From CANDYO01 sp964627795 (GTDB lineage Bacteria; Pseudomonadota; Alphaproteobacteria; Rickettsiales; CANDYO01): a DNA stretch of 64,000 nt. Both the position numbers and the translations under genes were made by a program. Within the stretch, counting starts at the first letter, position 1. Every line of letters begins with the position of its first letter. Shown one piece after another: positions 8,542 through 17,684 of this stretch. The DNA is taken from the NCBI GenBank assembly GCA_964627795.1, contig CAZVLF010000006.1, forward strand, positions 62,001 through 126,000, read 5' to 3'. Below the pieces are notes generated by a model that was given only the letters and a program-made list of their open reading frames with translations, had not been told where the DNA came from and searched no databases.

Positions 8542-9600
8542 ATGTTAGAAAAACAACACGAAATTCTTCAACTTATTGATAATTGTCAAACAATAGCAAA
8601 TCTTGAAGAAATTCGTGTTGAATATTTAGGTAAGAATGGACACTTAACTCAAGCGATGAAAAACATCGCTAACCTATCTTTAGAAGAAAAAAAAGATTTT
8701 GGTGCTAAATTAAACAACCTCAAAATTCTCATTACTGACTCAATTTCAATAAAAAAAGATAAACTTCTGCTTGAAGAAATAAATAATAAACTAGCTTCTG
8801 ATACAATTGACATCACTGAGCCTGCAAGAATTAAAAATTCTGGCAAAATACATCCAATTACCCAAGTTACTCAGGAAGTTATTAATATTTTTGCTGCTCA
8901 AGGATTTTCTCTTGCTTCAGGCCCAGAAATAGAAGATGACTATCATAATTTCACTGCTCTTAACATCCCTGCTAACCATCCTGCAAGACAAATGCATGAT
9001 ACTTTTTATCTAAACTGCCAGGAAAATATGGTTCTTAGAACCCATACTTCAAATGTGCAAATTAGAAAAATGAAATCAGAAAAGCCTCCTTTTAGGTTTA
9101 TTGCACCAGGAAGAGTATATAGATCAGATTATGATCAAACTCACTCTCCTATGTTCCACCAAATTGAAGGCGTATGTATTGATAAAAATATCACCATGGG
9201 GCATCTTAAATCTACTTTAGAAGAATTTTTCCGTAATTTTTTTGAAAATGATGATATTGTTATTAGGCTAAGGCCATCATTTTTTCCATTTACTGAACCA
9301 TCAGCTGAAGTAGATATTGGTTATCGCGTTGAGAATGGAGAAATAAAGATAGGATCAAGTGAAAAATGGATGGAAATTTTGGGATGCGGCATGGTTCATC
9401 GTAAAGTTATTGAAAATATAGGATTAGATCCGAACCAATATCAAGGATTTGCTTTTGGGATGGGATTAGACCGTATTGCGATGTTAAAATATGGCTTAAC
9501 TGACATTCGCAAATTTTTCGATTCAGATATGCGTTGGTTATCTCATTATGGATATTCATGGGCTGATGCCCCAAGCTTCCTATCAGGCTTATCACGCTAA
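8542..9600 (+). CDS. pheS: Phenylalanyl-tRNA synthetase alpha subunit
   Basis: Catalytic subunit that charges tRNA-Phe together with the beta subunit PheT. 352 residues, with an N-terminal coiled coil (about 1-85) and the class II aminoacyl-tRNA synthetase core. Motif 2 is visible around VYRSDYDQTHSPMFHQIEG, and motif 3 as GFAFGMGLDRIAMLKYG. It follows rplY by 9 bases. The usual partner pheT is not downstream: the next gene is convergent, so pheT must be elsewhere in the genome. Confidence 0.97.
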   Translation: MLEKQHEILQLIDNCQTIANLEEIRVEYLGKNGHLTQAMKNIANLSLEEKKDFGAKLNNLKILITDSISIKKDKLLLEEINNKLASDTIDITEPARIKNSGKIHPITQVTQEVINIFAAQGFSLASGPEIEDDYHNFTALNIPANHPARQMHDTFYLNCQENMVLRTHTSNVQIRKMKSEKPPFRFIAPGRVYRSDYDQTHSPMFHQIEGVCIDKNITMGHLKSTLEEFFRNFFENDDIVIRLRPSFFPFTEPSAEVDIGYRVENGEIKIGSSEKWMEILGCGMVHRKVIENIGLDPNQYQGFAFGMGLDRIAMLKYGLTDIRKFFDSDMRWLSHYGYSWADAPSFLSGLSR

Positions 9601-9610
9601 TTAAGCTACA

Positions 9611-10324
9611 TTAAACCCTTTTAGCAAGAGCCAAAACAAAAATCTTATTTGGATTTTTATCTTTTAAGATTTTACAGCATTCATTAATCGTGGCTCCAGT
9701 TGTAATAACATCATCAATTAAAAGAATATTTTTCCCTTCTACACAATTCAAATATTTATAATTATACTTAAAAACATTTTTAACATTTTCTATTCTTTCT
9801 TTCTTTTTTAAATCAGCTTGGGGTATAATATTTTTCTTCTTAATTAATAATTCTGGCAAATATTTTAAATTATATTTTTTAGCAATTTTCATTGCAAGCA
9901 AAGCTGCTTGATTATAACCTCTTTTTAAGAATTTTTTTTTATGCATAGGAACCACAGTAATTATATCTGTTTGTTTGATAATATCTTTCCCGCTCATCGA
10001 TAAAAGATCAGCAAGAAAGTTAAGAATATGTAGATTATCTTTATACTTAAATTGATGAATTAGTTCTTTGCTATTTTCATTATATTTAAATGCAGCAATC
10101 GCCTTATCATACATAGGATAGCTTAAAATACATGCTCCACATAAGGCCTCTTTTAGAGGTTCATATTCAAAGGAATAAGAACATACGCTACAATTTGGCT
10201 TAGAAATAAAATCTATTTTCTTCCAACAATCTATGCATAAATGCGAGTTTATTCTATGTGATTTGCAAATTATACATTTTTTAGGAAAGATCAATTCTAA
10301 AATTATTTTGATCCAATTCATCAT
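9611..10324 (-). CDS. ComF-family phosphoribosyltransferase-like protein
   Basis: 237 residues. The N-terminus carries paired CxxC motifs (CIICKSH, CIDCW, CSVCS, CGAC) typical of the double zinc ribbon of ComF proteins. The C-terminal phosphoribosyltransferase domain has the PRPP-binding loop ILLIDDVITTGATINEC and the upstream KRGYNQA segment. ComF proteins are tied to DNA uptake in competent bacteria, but many non-competent bacteria carry them and the exact reaction is unsettled. It is convergent with pheS, with only 10 bases between stop codons and no clear terminator. Confidence 0.88.
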   Translation of the reverse strand: MMNWIKIILELIFPKKCIICKSHRINSHLCIDCWKKIDFISKPNCSVCSYSFEYEPLKEALCGACILSYPMYDKAIAAFKYNENSKELIHQFKYKDNLHILNFLADLLSMSGKDIIKQTDIITVVPMHKKKFLKRGYNQAALLAMKIAKKYNLKYLPELLIKKKNIIPQADLKKKERIENVKNVFKYNYKYLNCVEGKNILLIDDVITTGATINECCKILKDKNPNKIFVLALAKRV

Positions 10325-10400
10325 GTTAATATTAAGTTAAGAATTTATATTTATCATTATTTTAAGCTAAATAAATTTTTCTCTAAATATAGGCTATATT

Positions 10401-11564
10401 ATGAAAAAGAAACAAGTCAGATTTGCTCCTCCAGAACAAGAAAGAATAGCTAACTTATACAGATGTGTAACTACTAATGCAATAGAAGAATATCAAAGGC
10501 TAAGAGAGATGAGAGTAATACTTCCTCAAGATTTTATGTTTAGAGGCACTAAATTTCCATTTTCAAGCCTCCTACATCTTGCGCAAAGCAGCTTCTTCGT
10601 TCATGAAATAGTTGCAAATAGAATAGATATAAACACGCTTGATAGCTATAATAGGAATGCTTTATTCAACTCTTCTAGTGCAGAAGTAGCAGCAGCATTA
10701 ATTTCTTATAATATTAATATAAACCAAAGAGATCTATATGATCGCAATGCTCTTTTTTATGTGCGTGACAGCTTAACTGCCAATCTTTTAATAGTTAACG
10801 ACATTCTAATAAATATAGTTGATTATCATGGACAAACCGCTTTATTTCATGCACATTCACCTAGTGTTTCTGAAGTATTATTAAATAATGGAGTCGCACT
10901 TGATCATGTAGATAATTTAGGTAATACTGCTCTTTTTCATGCATTTTCTGATGGGAACATAGATCAAGCTACTTATTTAATAACAAGAGGTGCTAGTTTA
11001 TATTTTTTAAGCAACCCTTCTCAAAATTTTTATCAAATTATTGAGCAAATACAAATAAGATTGCATGGAACTGAGTTTAATAATCTTATTTCTACAAGCT
11101 TTGCATATTATAATAATTTTAGAAATAGTGGACTTTTTATCACTGATGTTCCTTTAGAAAATGATTTATATTCATCTATCTCTTTACAACTTAGACATAA
11201 TAATATTGAATATGATAATCGAGATTTAATATTAAGAATAGATTCCTACTTAAGGAACCATAATATTAACAATATAGATTATATTGATATAATAAATGCT
11301 ATATGTAATATTTTTAGAGCTGATGTCAATGTTTATACTTCTCGCAATGAATATTTCTCTCTTCAATATATTCATGCTAAACCACAACTAACTCTTAATT
11401 TATTTTTAGAAGAAGAAAGAAATCATTTTATGTCTTTAGATAGAATAGAGCCTATACAAAACTCTATTATAACAACCGCTATCAATCATTCTTATAGTTC
11501 TTGTTGTGTTCCATTTTTTGGTTTAAGTATGTTTTTTTCACATGATCATAGCTCTAATTATTAA
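10401..11564 (+). CDS. Ankyrin-repeat protein with a degenerate OTU-like domain
   Basis: 387 residues. Four ankyrin-like units with an exact 30-residue period start near residues 81, 111, 141 and 171 (NRNALF, DRNALF, GQTALF, GNTALF). Residues 250-345 align by eye with the OTU protease encoded at 27206-28921. The catalytic box DGNCFFEAV is matched by LENDLYSSI, putting Asp255 in place of the nucleophilic cysteine, while the C-terminal NHF (H342) is retained. The domain should therefore be catalytically dead. The N-terminus KKKQVRFAPP fits the host PP1-docking pattern. There is no signal peptide; if secreted, a type IV route is plausible (inference). Two adjacent Cys occur near the C-terminus. 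Confidence 0.7.
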   Translation: MKKKQVRFAPPEQERIANLYRCVTTNAIEEYQRLREMRVILPQDFMFRGTKFPFSSLLHLAQSSFFVHEIVANRIDINTLDSYNRNALFNSSSAEVAAALISYNININQRDLYDRNALFYVRDSLTANLLIVNDILINIVDYHGQTALFHAHSPSVSEVLLNNGVALDHVDNLGNTALFHAFSDGNIDQATYLITRGASLYFLSNPSQNFYQIIEQIQIRLHGTEFNNLISTSFAYYNNFRNSGLFITDVPLENDLYSSISLQLRHNNIEYDNRDLILRIDSYLRNHNINNIDYIDIINAICNIFRADVNVYTSRNEYFSLQYIHAKPQLTLNLFLEEERNHFMSLDRIEPIQNSIITTAINHSYSSCCVPFFGLSMFFSHDHSSNY

Positions 11565-11652
11565 TCCTAATAAACTTTGCGCAATCTTTTATGGCTAATG
11601 CTCGTTAACTTTAGTGTAGACATCAATTATAACGCATGCTAATTTAATTAAG

Positions 11653-11700
11653 CTAGTAAGCATATGGTTGCTAAGCCATCATATTATTTAAGCTTACCAG
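11653..11700 (+). promoter_or_regulatory. Structured 5' leader hairpin of the 11725 gene
   Basis: CTAGTAAGC (11653-11661) can pair with GCTTACCAG (11692-11700) with one mismatch. Inside it, ATATGG (11662-11667) pairs with CCATCATAT (11676-11684) with one bulged base, around the loop TTGCTAAG. The structure ends 24 bases before the ATG at 11725, and the ribosome site AGGAG follows it. No U-run follows, so it is unlikely to be a terminator of the upstream gene. Confidence 0.4.
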
Positions 11701-11724
11701 TACATAAAGTTTATAGGAGTTAAT

Positions 11725-14019
11725 ATGATTAAAAATCTATTAGTTGCCGACCCATTTGATGAAGATATTATAAGAAATAATAAGCTTTACACTGAAAATA
11801 AAAATTATAATTTAACTTACCTTCCCAAAGCAAGCCACGAAGAAATTGAAAAAGAGCTCATTAAAGGTTACTCAGCCCTAATAGTTAAAAACCAAATAGT
11901 TAGTAGCTCCATGCTAAAAAAATGGAAATTAAGTACACCTAATAATAATTTATGCATAATTAAAGCAGGAGCTGACTCCAGCCATATTGATTTTGAATCA
12001 GCTTTAGAATTAGGTATCCCAATTATGAATCTTCCTAATGCAAGTAATGAAATATTATCTAATTATATACTAAAACACTTACCCGCGGATGGAAACAAAA
12101 GAAATGTTGCAATAATTGGATATGGAACTATTGGACAATATATCACCCCAAAAATATTAGAAAGAAACTTTAATATTAAAGTCTTTTCTCCTAGAATCCA
12201 ACAAAAGAAAATAACTCATAATAAAATAATCCCTACATCAAACCTTGCAGAATGTTTAATTAAGGCTGATTTTGTTATTATACTAATTCCTCTTATTACC
12301 AAACAGCAGTCTTATAAAGTGAACCAAATTTGCAAGACAAATATTCTAACACCTTCATTAGGAATTATAGGCGAAGATGAGTTAAATTTAATAAATTCAA
12401 ATACAGTCATAATATGCCCTTCCCGCCCTTGGGTCTTTAATTTAGAAATCCTTGAAAATAAAATTAGTTCTGGAATTATTAAGCACTTATATTTTAATGC
12501 TAATCAACTTGATATAGAGTTACTAAAAACAACAAAAACTAGTTTATTTGCTGAGTTATCTGAAAAATGCTCTTTTGAAAAGTCTGCATTATGCGTGAAT
12601 TCAAACTCTCAAGCTTACAAAGAGTTTAGTAGATTCATTACTATACAAGCGCTAAATAAAGCCTCTAATTTCTGCAATTATAATATAATTTCTGATCCTA
12701 TTTTTGTCATCAAGGATTGGGAAATATTTAACGCTAATAAAACTAAAATATGCTTTATTGGTTCTAAAGTTAATAATATTATTTCAATTTTGGAGTTATT
12801 ACTCAATCCAAATTTTGATATTTTTTTTCCTAACAGCCAAATAATAATATTAGAAGAACCATTTAATAATTTAGAAAACTATTCAATTAGTAATTTAGCA
12901 ATAGCATTGAGTCTTCCTCTTTCAAAACCAGGAAATCAAAATAGACTAAATGAACTATTTCCTAAAGGATGGATACTTAAAACAAATAGTGAAAAAGATT
13001 TGTGGAAAGAAAACTTCCTTAAATATTGTAACAAACCTTTTGAAGATTGGTTAAATAGAGCAAATATAATAACTAAATTAAGTAAAACAAGCATTAAAAA
13101 ATGGATAAAAATTAAGCAAGAATTTATGGAAGAATTAAACGAATTAGATTTTATAGATAATAGTTTAATCCACATATATTTAAATGAATTAAGTCTTGAG
13201 AATGATTATAAATTTTTGTCTCAAGCCGATAACTCTATTACTAAAATGGATTATAATGATTTAATTAAGTTTGATCCAAATTTTAAAAATTCAAAGCTTA
13301 ATATTATAGGAGCAATTATTCAGCCTGGAAAGCAGCTAAATTTTAACAATATAAAAATCTTACTTACAAATATTTTAGAAAAAGAATATGGTGTTAGGTT
13401 TTACTATAATTTAAAAGCAAAAGAAATTAGAACAAATAAAAATACCATAACTCATATAGTTACTGACATAGGAGATATTGAGGTTGATCAGGTTATAATA
13501 TCAAATTATTCATCCCTAGATCTGTTTCAAGATTGTAAAATTTCTCCATCAATTAACTATATAGGAGCACCAACCCTAAATGTTGGTTGCTCTATGAATG
13601 ACCTTCCCTTTTATTCTTTAAAACTTAAGACAGAAGATGGAATTATTACATTTTCTCCTCTTAAGGAAAGCCAAAAACTCATTGTAGAAGGTTTATTTTT
13701 TAAAATTAATAAGGATGAAGAACTTAACAATAAAGCTTTTAAATATTTGATTGAAAAACTTAAATTTCATTTAAAGAAATTATTTCCTATAATTTATGAA
13801 AACGCATTAAAACAAGAAAAAGCAGGTAAGATAAATGCTTTTGAAGAAGCGCTTAGATACCAACAAATTACAGATTCAGGCCTTCCACTTATAGAACAAT
13901 ATCACCACGATAATCTTTACTTATCCATTGGAGATGATATTTACGCTCCAGGATGCGCTCAAATTTTAAGTCAGACTATATTTAATAATATAATGTTGAT
14001 GAGAAATAAGAAGATCTAG
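11725..14019 (+). CDS. Fusion of a D-2-hydroxyacid dehydrogenase-like domain with a DadA-like FAD oxidoreductase domain
   Basis: 764 residues. Residues 1-280 resemble D-3-phosphoglycerate dehydrogenase. They include an intact Rossmann loop GYGTIG at about 131-136 and the segment IIKAGADSSHIDFESALELG, where family members have AGxGxDxID. Residues 340-764 resemble D-amino-acid dehydrogenases: IIQPGKQLNFNNIKILLTNI, GVRFYYNLKAKEIR, then a TDIGDIEVDQVIIS strand. The second nucleotide loop (CFIGSKVNNII) lacks the GxGxxG of FAD enzymes, and parts between 380 and 480 look divergent. It may therefore be only partly active. AGGAG precedes the ATG. A terminator follows directly. Substrate and pathway are unknown. 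Confidence 0.65.
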   Translation: MIKNLLVADPFDEDIIRNNKLYTENKNYNLTYLPKASHEEIEKELIKGYSALIVKNQIVSSSMLKKWKLSTPNNNLCIIKAGADSSHIDFESALELGIPIMNLPNASNEILSNYILKHLPADGNKRNVAIIGYGTIGQYITPKILERNFNIKVFSPRIQQKKITHNKIIPTSNLAECLIKADFVIILIPLITKQQSYKVNQICKTNILTPSLGIIGEDELNLINSNTVIICPSRPWVFNLEILENKISSGIIKHLYFNANQLDIELLKTTKTSLFAELSEKCSFEKSALCVNSNSQAYKEFSRFITIQALNKASNFCNYNIISDPIFVIKDWEIFNANKTKICFIGSKVNNIISILELLLNPNFDIFFPNSQIIILEEPFNNLENYSISNLAIALSLPLSKPGNQNRLNELFPKGWILKTNSEKDLWKENFLKYCNKPFEDWLNRANIITKLSKTSIKKWIKIKQEFMEELNELDFIDNSLIHIYLNELSLENDYKFLSQADNSITKMDYNDLIKFDPNFKNSKLNIIGAIIQPGKQLNFNNIKILLTNILEKEYGVRFYYNLKAKEIRTNKNTITHIVTDIGDIEVDQVIISNYSSLDLFQDCKISPSINYIGAPTLNVGCSMNDLPFYSLKLKTEDGIITFSPLKESQKLIVEGLFFKINKDEELNNKAFKYLIEKLKFHLKKLFPIIYENALKQEKAGKINAFEEALRYQQITDSGLPLIEQYHHDNLYLSIGDDIYAPGCAQILSQTIFNNIMLMRNKKI

Positions 14020-14022
14020 TTT

Positions 14023-14055
14023 ATCAAAGAAAAGCTTTTTAAGCCTTTCTTTGAT
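14023..14055. terminator. Bidirectional terminator between the fusion gene and gltA
   Basis: ATCAAAGAAA (14023-14032) is exactly complementary to TTTCTTTGAT (14046-14055), with further AAGC/GCTT-type pairing inside. A T-rich tract follows on the plus strand. It begins 3 bases after the stop of the plus-strand gene and lies 19 bases from the gltA stop, so it can serve both convergent genes. Confidence 0.75.
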
Positions 14056-14073
14056 TTATTCTTTATTTTGAAT

Positions 14074-15366
14074 TTATCTCTTTTCAACCGGCACGAATGC
14101 CCTTTCATTATAACCAGTATAAAGCTGACGTGGACGACCAATTTTATTAGCAGGATCTTCCATCATCTCTTTCCACTGAGCAATCCACCCTGAAACTCTA
14201 GCAACAGCAAAAAGCACTGTGAACATTTGAGCTGGAATCCCCATAGCTCTATAAATAATACCCGAATAGAAATCAACATTAGGATATAGTTTTCTTTCAA
14301 TAAAATATTCATCCTTAAGAGCAATTTCCTCAAGTTTCATTGCAATCTCAAGCAAAGGCTCGTTATTTATATTAAGGTCTTTTAAAACTTCATGACAAGC
14401 TTGCCTTAATACTGATGCACGTGGATCATAATTTTTATATACACGATGGCCAAATCCCATAAGCTTAAAGTTAGAGTTTTTATCTTTAACTTTTTCAATA
14501 TATTGAGGAATATTTTTAACGTCTCCAATTTCTTTAAGCATATTTATAACAGCTTCATTTGCTCCTCCATGAGCTGGCCCCCAAAGAGAGGCAATACCAG
14601 CACCAATACAAGCAAATGGGTTAGCACCAGAAGAACCAGCAAGCCTTACTGTTGAAGTAGAAGCATTTTGTTCATGGTCAGCATGAAGAATAAAAATCTT
14701 ATCAATTGCTCGAGCAAGAATTGGATTCACCTGATATTGCTCCGTTGGAACACCAAACATCATATAAAGAAAATTTTCTGCATAACTTAAATCATTCCTT
14801 GGATACATAAAAGGCTGCCCAATAGAATATTTATAAGCCATTGCTGCTAAAGTTGGCATTTTTGCAATCATCTGAATAGCTGCTGCTTCTCTTTGATTTT
14901 TATTATTTATGTCTAAATTATCATGATATACTGAAGACAAGGAAGAAAAAGCACCAACTAAAATTGCCATTGGGTGAGCCTTTCTAGGGAAACCTCTATA
15001 AAGAAATTGTAATTGTTCATGCACTAAAGTGTGATGTTTCACCTCATAAATAAATTTTTGCTTTTGTTCTTTATTTGGCAATTCTCCATGAAGAAGAAGA
15101 TATGCCACCTCTAGATAATCACTTTGTTCTGCTAAATCTTGAATTTTATAGCCTCTATGCATTAAAATTCCCTGTTCGCCATCAATATAAGTTATTTTAG
15201 ATTCGCAAGAAGCTGTAGACATAAAGCCAGGGTCATAAGTAAACATACCAGTATCACGATATAATTTTGTTACATCAATAACACTTGGACCCATAGTTCC
15301 TTTTAAAATTGGAAGCTCTTCAGCAACCTTATTATTAACTTCAATTTTTGCTTTTTGATCAGACAT
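14074..15366 (-). CDS. gltA: Citrate synthase
   Basis: Condenses acetyl-CoA and oxaloacetate to citrate, the entry step of the TCA cycle. About 430 residues, full length. The conserved active-site segments are present: LHADHEQNASTSTVRLAGS, WGPAHGGANEAVINML and MGFGHRVYKNYDPR. I chose the ATG at 15366 (MSDQKAK) because GAGGG lies 5 to 6 bases upstream. A GTG at 15378 would place that ribosome site inside the coding region. The gene stands alone, convergent with the 11725 gene. Confidence 0.97.
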   Translation of the reverse strand: MSDQKAKIEVNNKVAEELPILKGTMGPSVIDVTKLYRDTGMFTYDPGFMSTASCESKITYIDGEQGILMHRGYKIQDLAEQSDYLEVAYLLLHGELPNKEQKQKFIYEVKHHTLVHEQLQFLYRGFPRKAHPMAILVGAFSSLSSVYHDNLDINNKNQREAAAIQMIAKMPTLAAMAYKYSIGQPFMYPRNDLSYAENFLYMMFGVPTEQYQVNPILARAIDKIFILHADHEQNASTSTVRLAGSSGANPFACIGAGIASLWGPAHGGANEAVINMLKEIGDVKNIPQYIEKVKDKNSNFKLMGFGHRVYKNYDPRASVLRQACHEVLKDLNINNEPLLEIAMKLEEIALKDEYFIERKLYPNVDFYSGIIYRAMGIPAQMFTVLFAVARVSGWIAQWKEMMEDPANKIGRPRQLYTGYNERAFVPVEKR

Positions 15367-15473
15367 TATAACCCTCACTAAATATTTTTTTAACCTTAAT
15401 TAAAGATAGCATATTTAGATTAATGTTACCAATAGTTGAATTGATTTCATTGATTAATTTTTATACCTATCAA

Positions 15474-15968
15474 TTAAAACTGCTTTTGTCCTAACTTAAG
15501 GTCCAGCTTTTCTCTAATTTTGGGTGAAAGCAACCCTTGAGAATTTCCACCTAATCTCACCACTTCTTTAACCATTCGAGATGAGACAATTTGAAGGTCA
15601 CTAGTTGCAGGAAAGAAAATCGTTTGAATGGAAGAGTTAAGAATTGCATTCATATGAGCCATTTGAAACTCATATTCAAAATCAGAATTAGTTCTTATGC
15701 CTCTAATAGCAAAGCTTGCGCATTTTGATACAGCAAAATCCACCATTAACCCACTAAAACTTTCTACATCCACATTGGTAATGTTATTTTCTGATAATTC
15801 ATGTTTAATCATTTCTATTCTTTCTTCCAAAGAAAATAAAACTGGCTTAACTGTATCAATAGCAATTGCAACAATAAGCTTATTAAAAAGCTTAGATGAT
15901 TTTTTCATTATATCTAAGTGACCTAAAGTAATTGGATCGAATGTTCCTGGATAAATTGCTATTTTCAT
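15474..15968 (-). CDS. coaD: Phosphopantetheine adenylyltransferase
   Basis: Transfers AMP to 4'-phosphopantetheine, the penultimate step of coenzyme A synthesis. 164 residues, normal length. The nucleotidyltransferase signature YPGTFDPITLGHLDI (TxGH) is at the N-terminus, IRGIRTNSDFEYEFQMAHMN is in the middle, and ISSRMVKEV near the end matches the second signature. It follows the HAD hydrolase gene by 12 bases, indicating one transcript. Confidence 0.97.
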   Translation of the reverse strand: MKIAIYPGTFDPITLGHLDIMKKSSKLFNKLIVAIAIDTVKPVLFSLEERIEMIKHELSENNITNVDVESFSGLMVDFAVSKCASFAIRGIRTNSDFEYEFQMAHMNAILNSSIQTIFFPATSDLQIVSSRMVKEVVRLGGNSQGLLSPKIREKLDLKLGQKQF

Positions 15969-15980
15969 ATTTTTAATGCC

Positions 15981-16823
15981 TTATAAACTAATTCCATAGC
16001 TTATCCAAGTTGGCTTAGCCTTGCAATGATTAAAACTAAATGAGCCATTTGATTTTAACTGATCAGCAAAAACTCTTCCATTTCCTGTTAAAAGTAAAGC
16101 ACTATCAATTCCAAAAGAAGAAGACCCTAAGATATCAGTATCTATTGTGTCTCCAACCATAAGTATTTTACTTTTATCTATTGCATCAAGGAAACGATTT
16201 TTTACTAAAGAATATATCTCAATATTTGGCTTGCCATAATATAAGGCTTTACCGCCAAATTTTTCATACCTATTCGCAAAATAGCCAGCACAATAGCGAG
16301 TTTTATTTTTATAATAAATAGTAACATCAGGATTTGCGCATATCAAAGGAATATCTTTTTTAATAGCTTGCTCTAACAAATGATCATATTGATTAAGGTC
16401 GTCCCCTTCATCCAGAAAAGTGCTTAAAAGAATAAAATTACAATCTGCGATATTTTCACATAAATTTGCATCAATTCCACTAAGAATATCTTCATTTTTT
16501 TCAGCACCTAAATGATATATCTTATTTCCATATGAATTATATAAAACCTGCATCATGAGATGCTCTCTTAGCATATCACCTGAGGTGAAGAAAGTAATCT
16601 TTTCTATATCATTAACGCCCCAACTTTTAAATTTTTGCTTTGCAAGCTCGCTTGGCCTAGGGCTATTGGAAAGAAATATTATTGGTTTATTTTGAGAAAT
16701 TAAAGAATTTATTGAATCAATTGCTCCAAGGTAAGGTGCTTCCCCTTCATACACCACTCCCCATATATCAAATATAATTGCATCATATTTTGAAGCAACT
16801 TCTGAAAAATTATGAACTTTCAT
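15981..16823 (-). CDS. HAD-superfamily class IIA hydrolase (NagD-like)
   Basis: 280 residues. Motif I is IIFDIWGVVYEG, where tryptophan follows the nucleophilic Asp-Ile. This DxWG form is usual in one alphaproteobacterial subfamily of HAD-IIA proteins. Motif II is IIFLSNSPRPSE, and the C-terminal motif is KILMVGDTIDTDILGSSSFG. Substrates of this subfamily are generally phosphorylated sugars or nucleotides, but the specific one is unknown. It is 12 bases upstream of coaD on the same strand. GAGG lies about 10 bases before the ATG. Confidence 0.88.
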   Translation of the reverse strand: MKVHNFSEVASKYDAIIFDIWGVVYEGEAPYLGAIDSINSLISQNKPIIFLSNSPRPSELAKQKFKSWGVNDIEKITFFTSGDMLREHLMMQVLYNSYGNKIYHLGAEKNEDILSGIDANLCENIADCNFILLSTFLDEGDDLNQYDHLLEQAIKKDIPLICANPDVTIYYKNKTRYCAGYFANRYEKFGGKALYYGKPNIEIYSLVKNRFLDAIDKSKILMVGDTIDTDILGSSSFGIDSALLLTGNGRVFADQLKSNGSFSFNHCKAKPTWISYGISL

Positions 16824-16870
16824 TTAATCCTCTTTTAATCTTTAATCAATTATAAAGAGGTTTAGCATAA

Positions 16871-17572
16871 TTACAATGGGCTTTCACCAGAATCAGATGA
16901 AGGTGAAGTTTCACCTAGTACATAATCAGGTTCTTTAAATATCATTTCACAACAAAATCCTTCAGCATTGTCAAGTTCATAATATTTAATATTATCAGCA
17001 CATTTTTCTCGAGAATATCTATAAAACTGCGGGCAGGCTTTACTTTCGATTTCATGGCTATTAATTTTATTTTTTAAAAAGCTAGCATTACTATTTACCA
17101 TACTTTCTAAAGAAGATTTAATTTCCTTAATTTCCTGAAAATGTTTAAATAATTCTTGTAAAAATTTAGCTAAAGAAACTTTTTTATTAGAAAAATGAAT
17201 CTCTGTTTGGAAATTTATTATTCTAGTAGAGTTAAATCTACTTACAATAGATTCAGAAAAATTTCTAAATTGATAATAATTACTTAAGCACTCCTCTCCA
17301 CAACTAAATTTATATTCTTCTGGAACTACAATATTGAAATCAAAATGAGATTTATAGACTGATAAAATTCCATAATTTACCTGAGACTGATCATTAAATT
17401 GATTAATGTTATCAACCACCTCTAAAAATAGTTGAGGGAGATTAATTTCACTATTAGTAGAATATAAGCATAAGGGAAAATTTATTAATTTAAATGAAGA
17501 AATATTACCTCTTAAATTAGAAGTATAATTTAAAAGTTCTGTAATTTTTGTTTGGTTATTATTATTTAGCAT
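16871..17572 (-). CDS. Hypothetical accessory protein
   Basis: 233 residues, not recognised. It opens MLNNNNQTKI without a signal peptide. Eight cysteines are scattered through it (CGEEC, CPQF, EKCADN, FCCEM). A lysine-rich helical stretch (FLQELFKHFQEIKEIKSSLE) is near residue 140. The C-terminus is acidic and Ser/Pro-rich. It sits at the end of the island containing the tandem-repeat proteins. A strong hairpin at 17638-17670 separates it from them, so it should have its own promoter in the 65 bases between. Confidence 0.6.
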   Translation of the reverse strand: MLNNNNQTKITELLNYTSNLRGNISSFKLINFPLCLYSTNSEINLPQLFLEVVDNINQFNDQSQVNYGILSVYKSHFDFNIVVPEEYKFSCGEECLSNYYQFRNFSESIVSRFNSTRIINFQTEIHFSNKKVSLAKFLQELFKHFQEIKEIKSSLESMVNSNASFLKNKINSHEIESKACPQFYRYSREKCADNIKYYELDNAEGFCCEMIFKEPDYVLGETSPSSDSGESPL

Positions 17573-17637
17573 AAATAAATCTCATTTATTAAAAATCACT
17601 AAGAATTTAAATTTAGTAATCCTATTTAATATAATGT

Positions 17638-17670
17638 ATTTGGACACTAAAATAATATCAGTGTCCAAAT
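17638..17670 (-). terminator. Terminator after the 26-residue-repeat protein
   Basis: ATTTGGACACT (17638-17648) is exactly complementary to AGTGTCCAAAT (17660-17670), an 11-bp stem with an 11-base AT loop. It lies 14 bases past the stop of the repeat-protein gene. The downstream tract on the minus strand is AT-rich without a pure U-run. Confidence 0.65.
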
Positions 17671-17684
17671 AAGTCAAACCTCAA

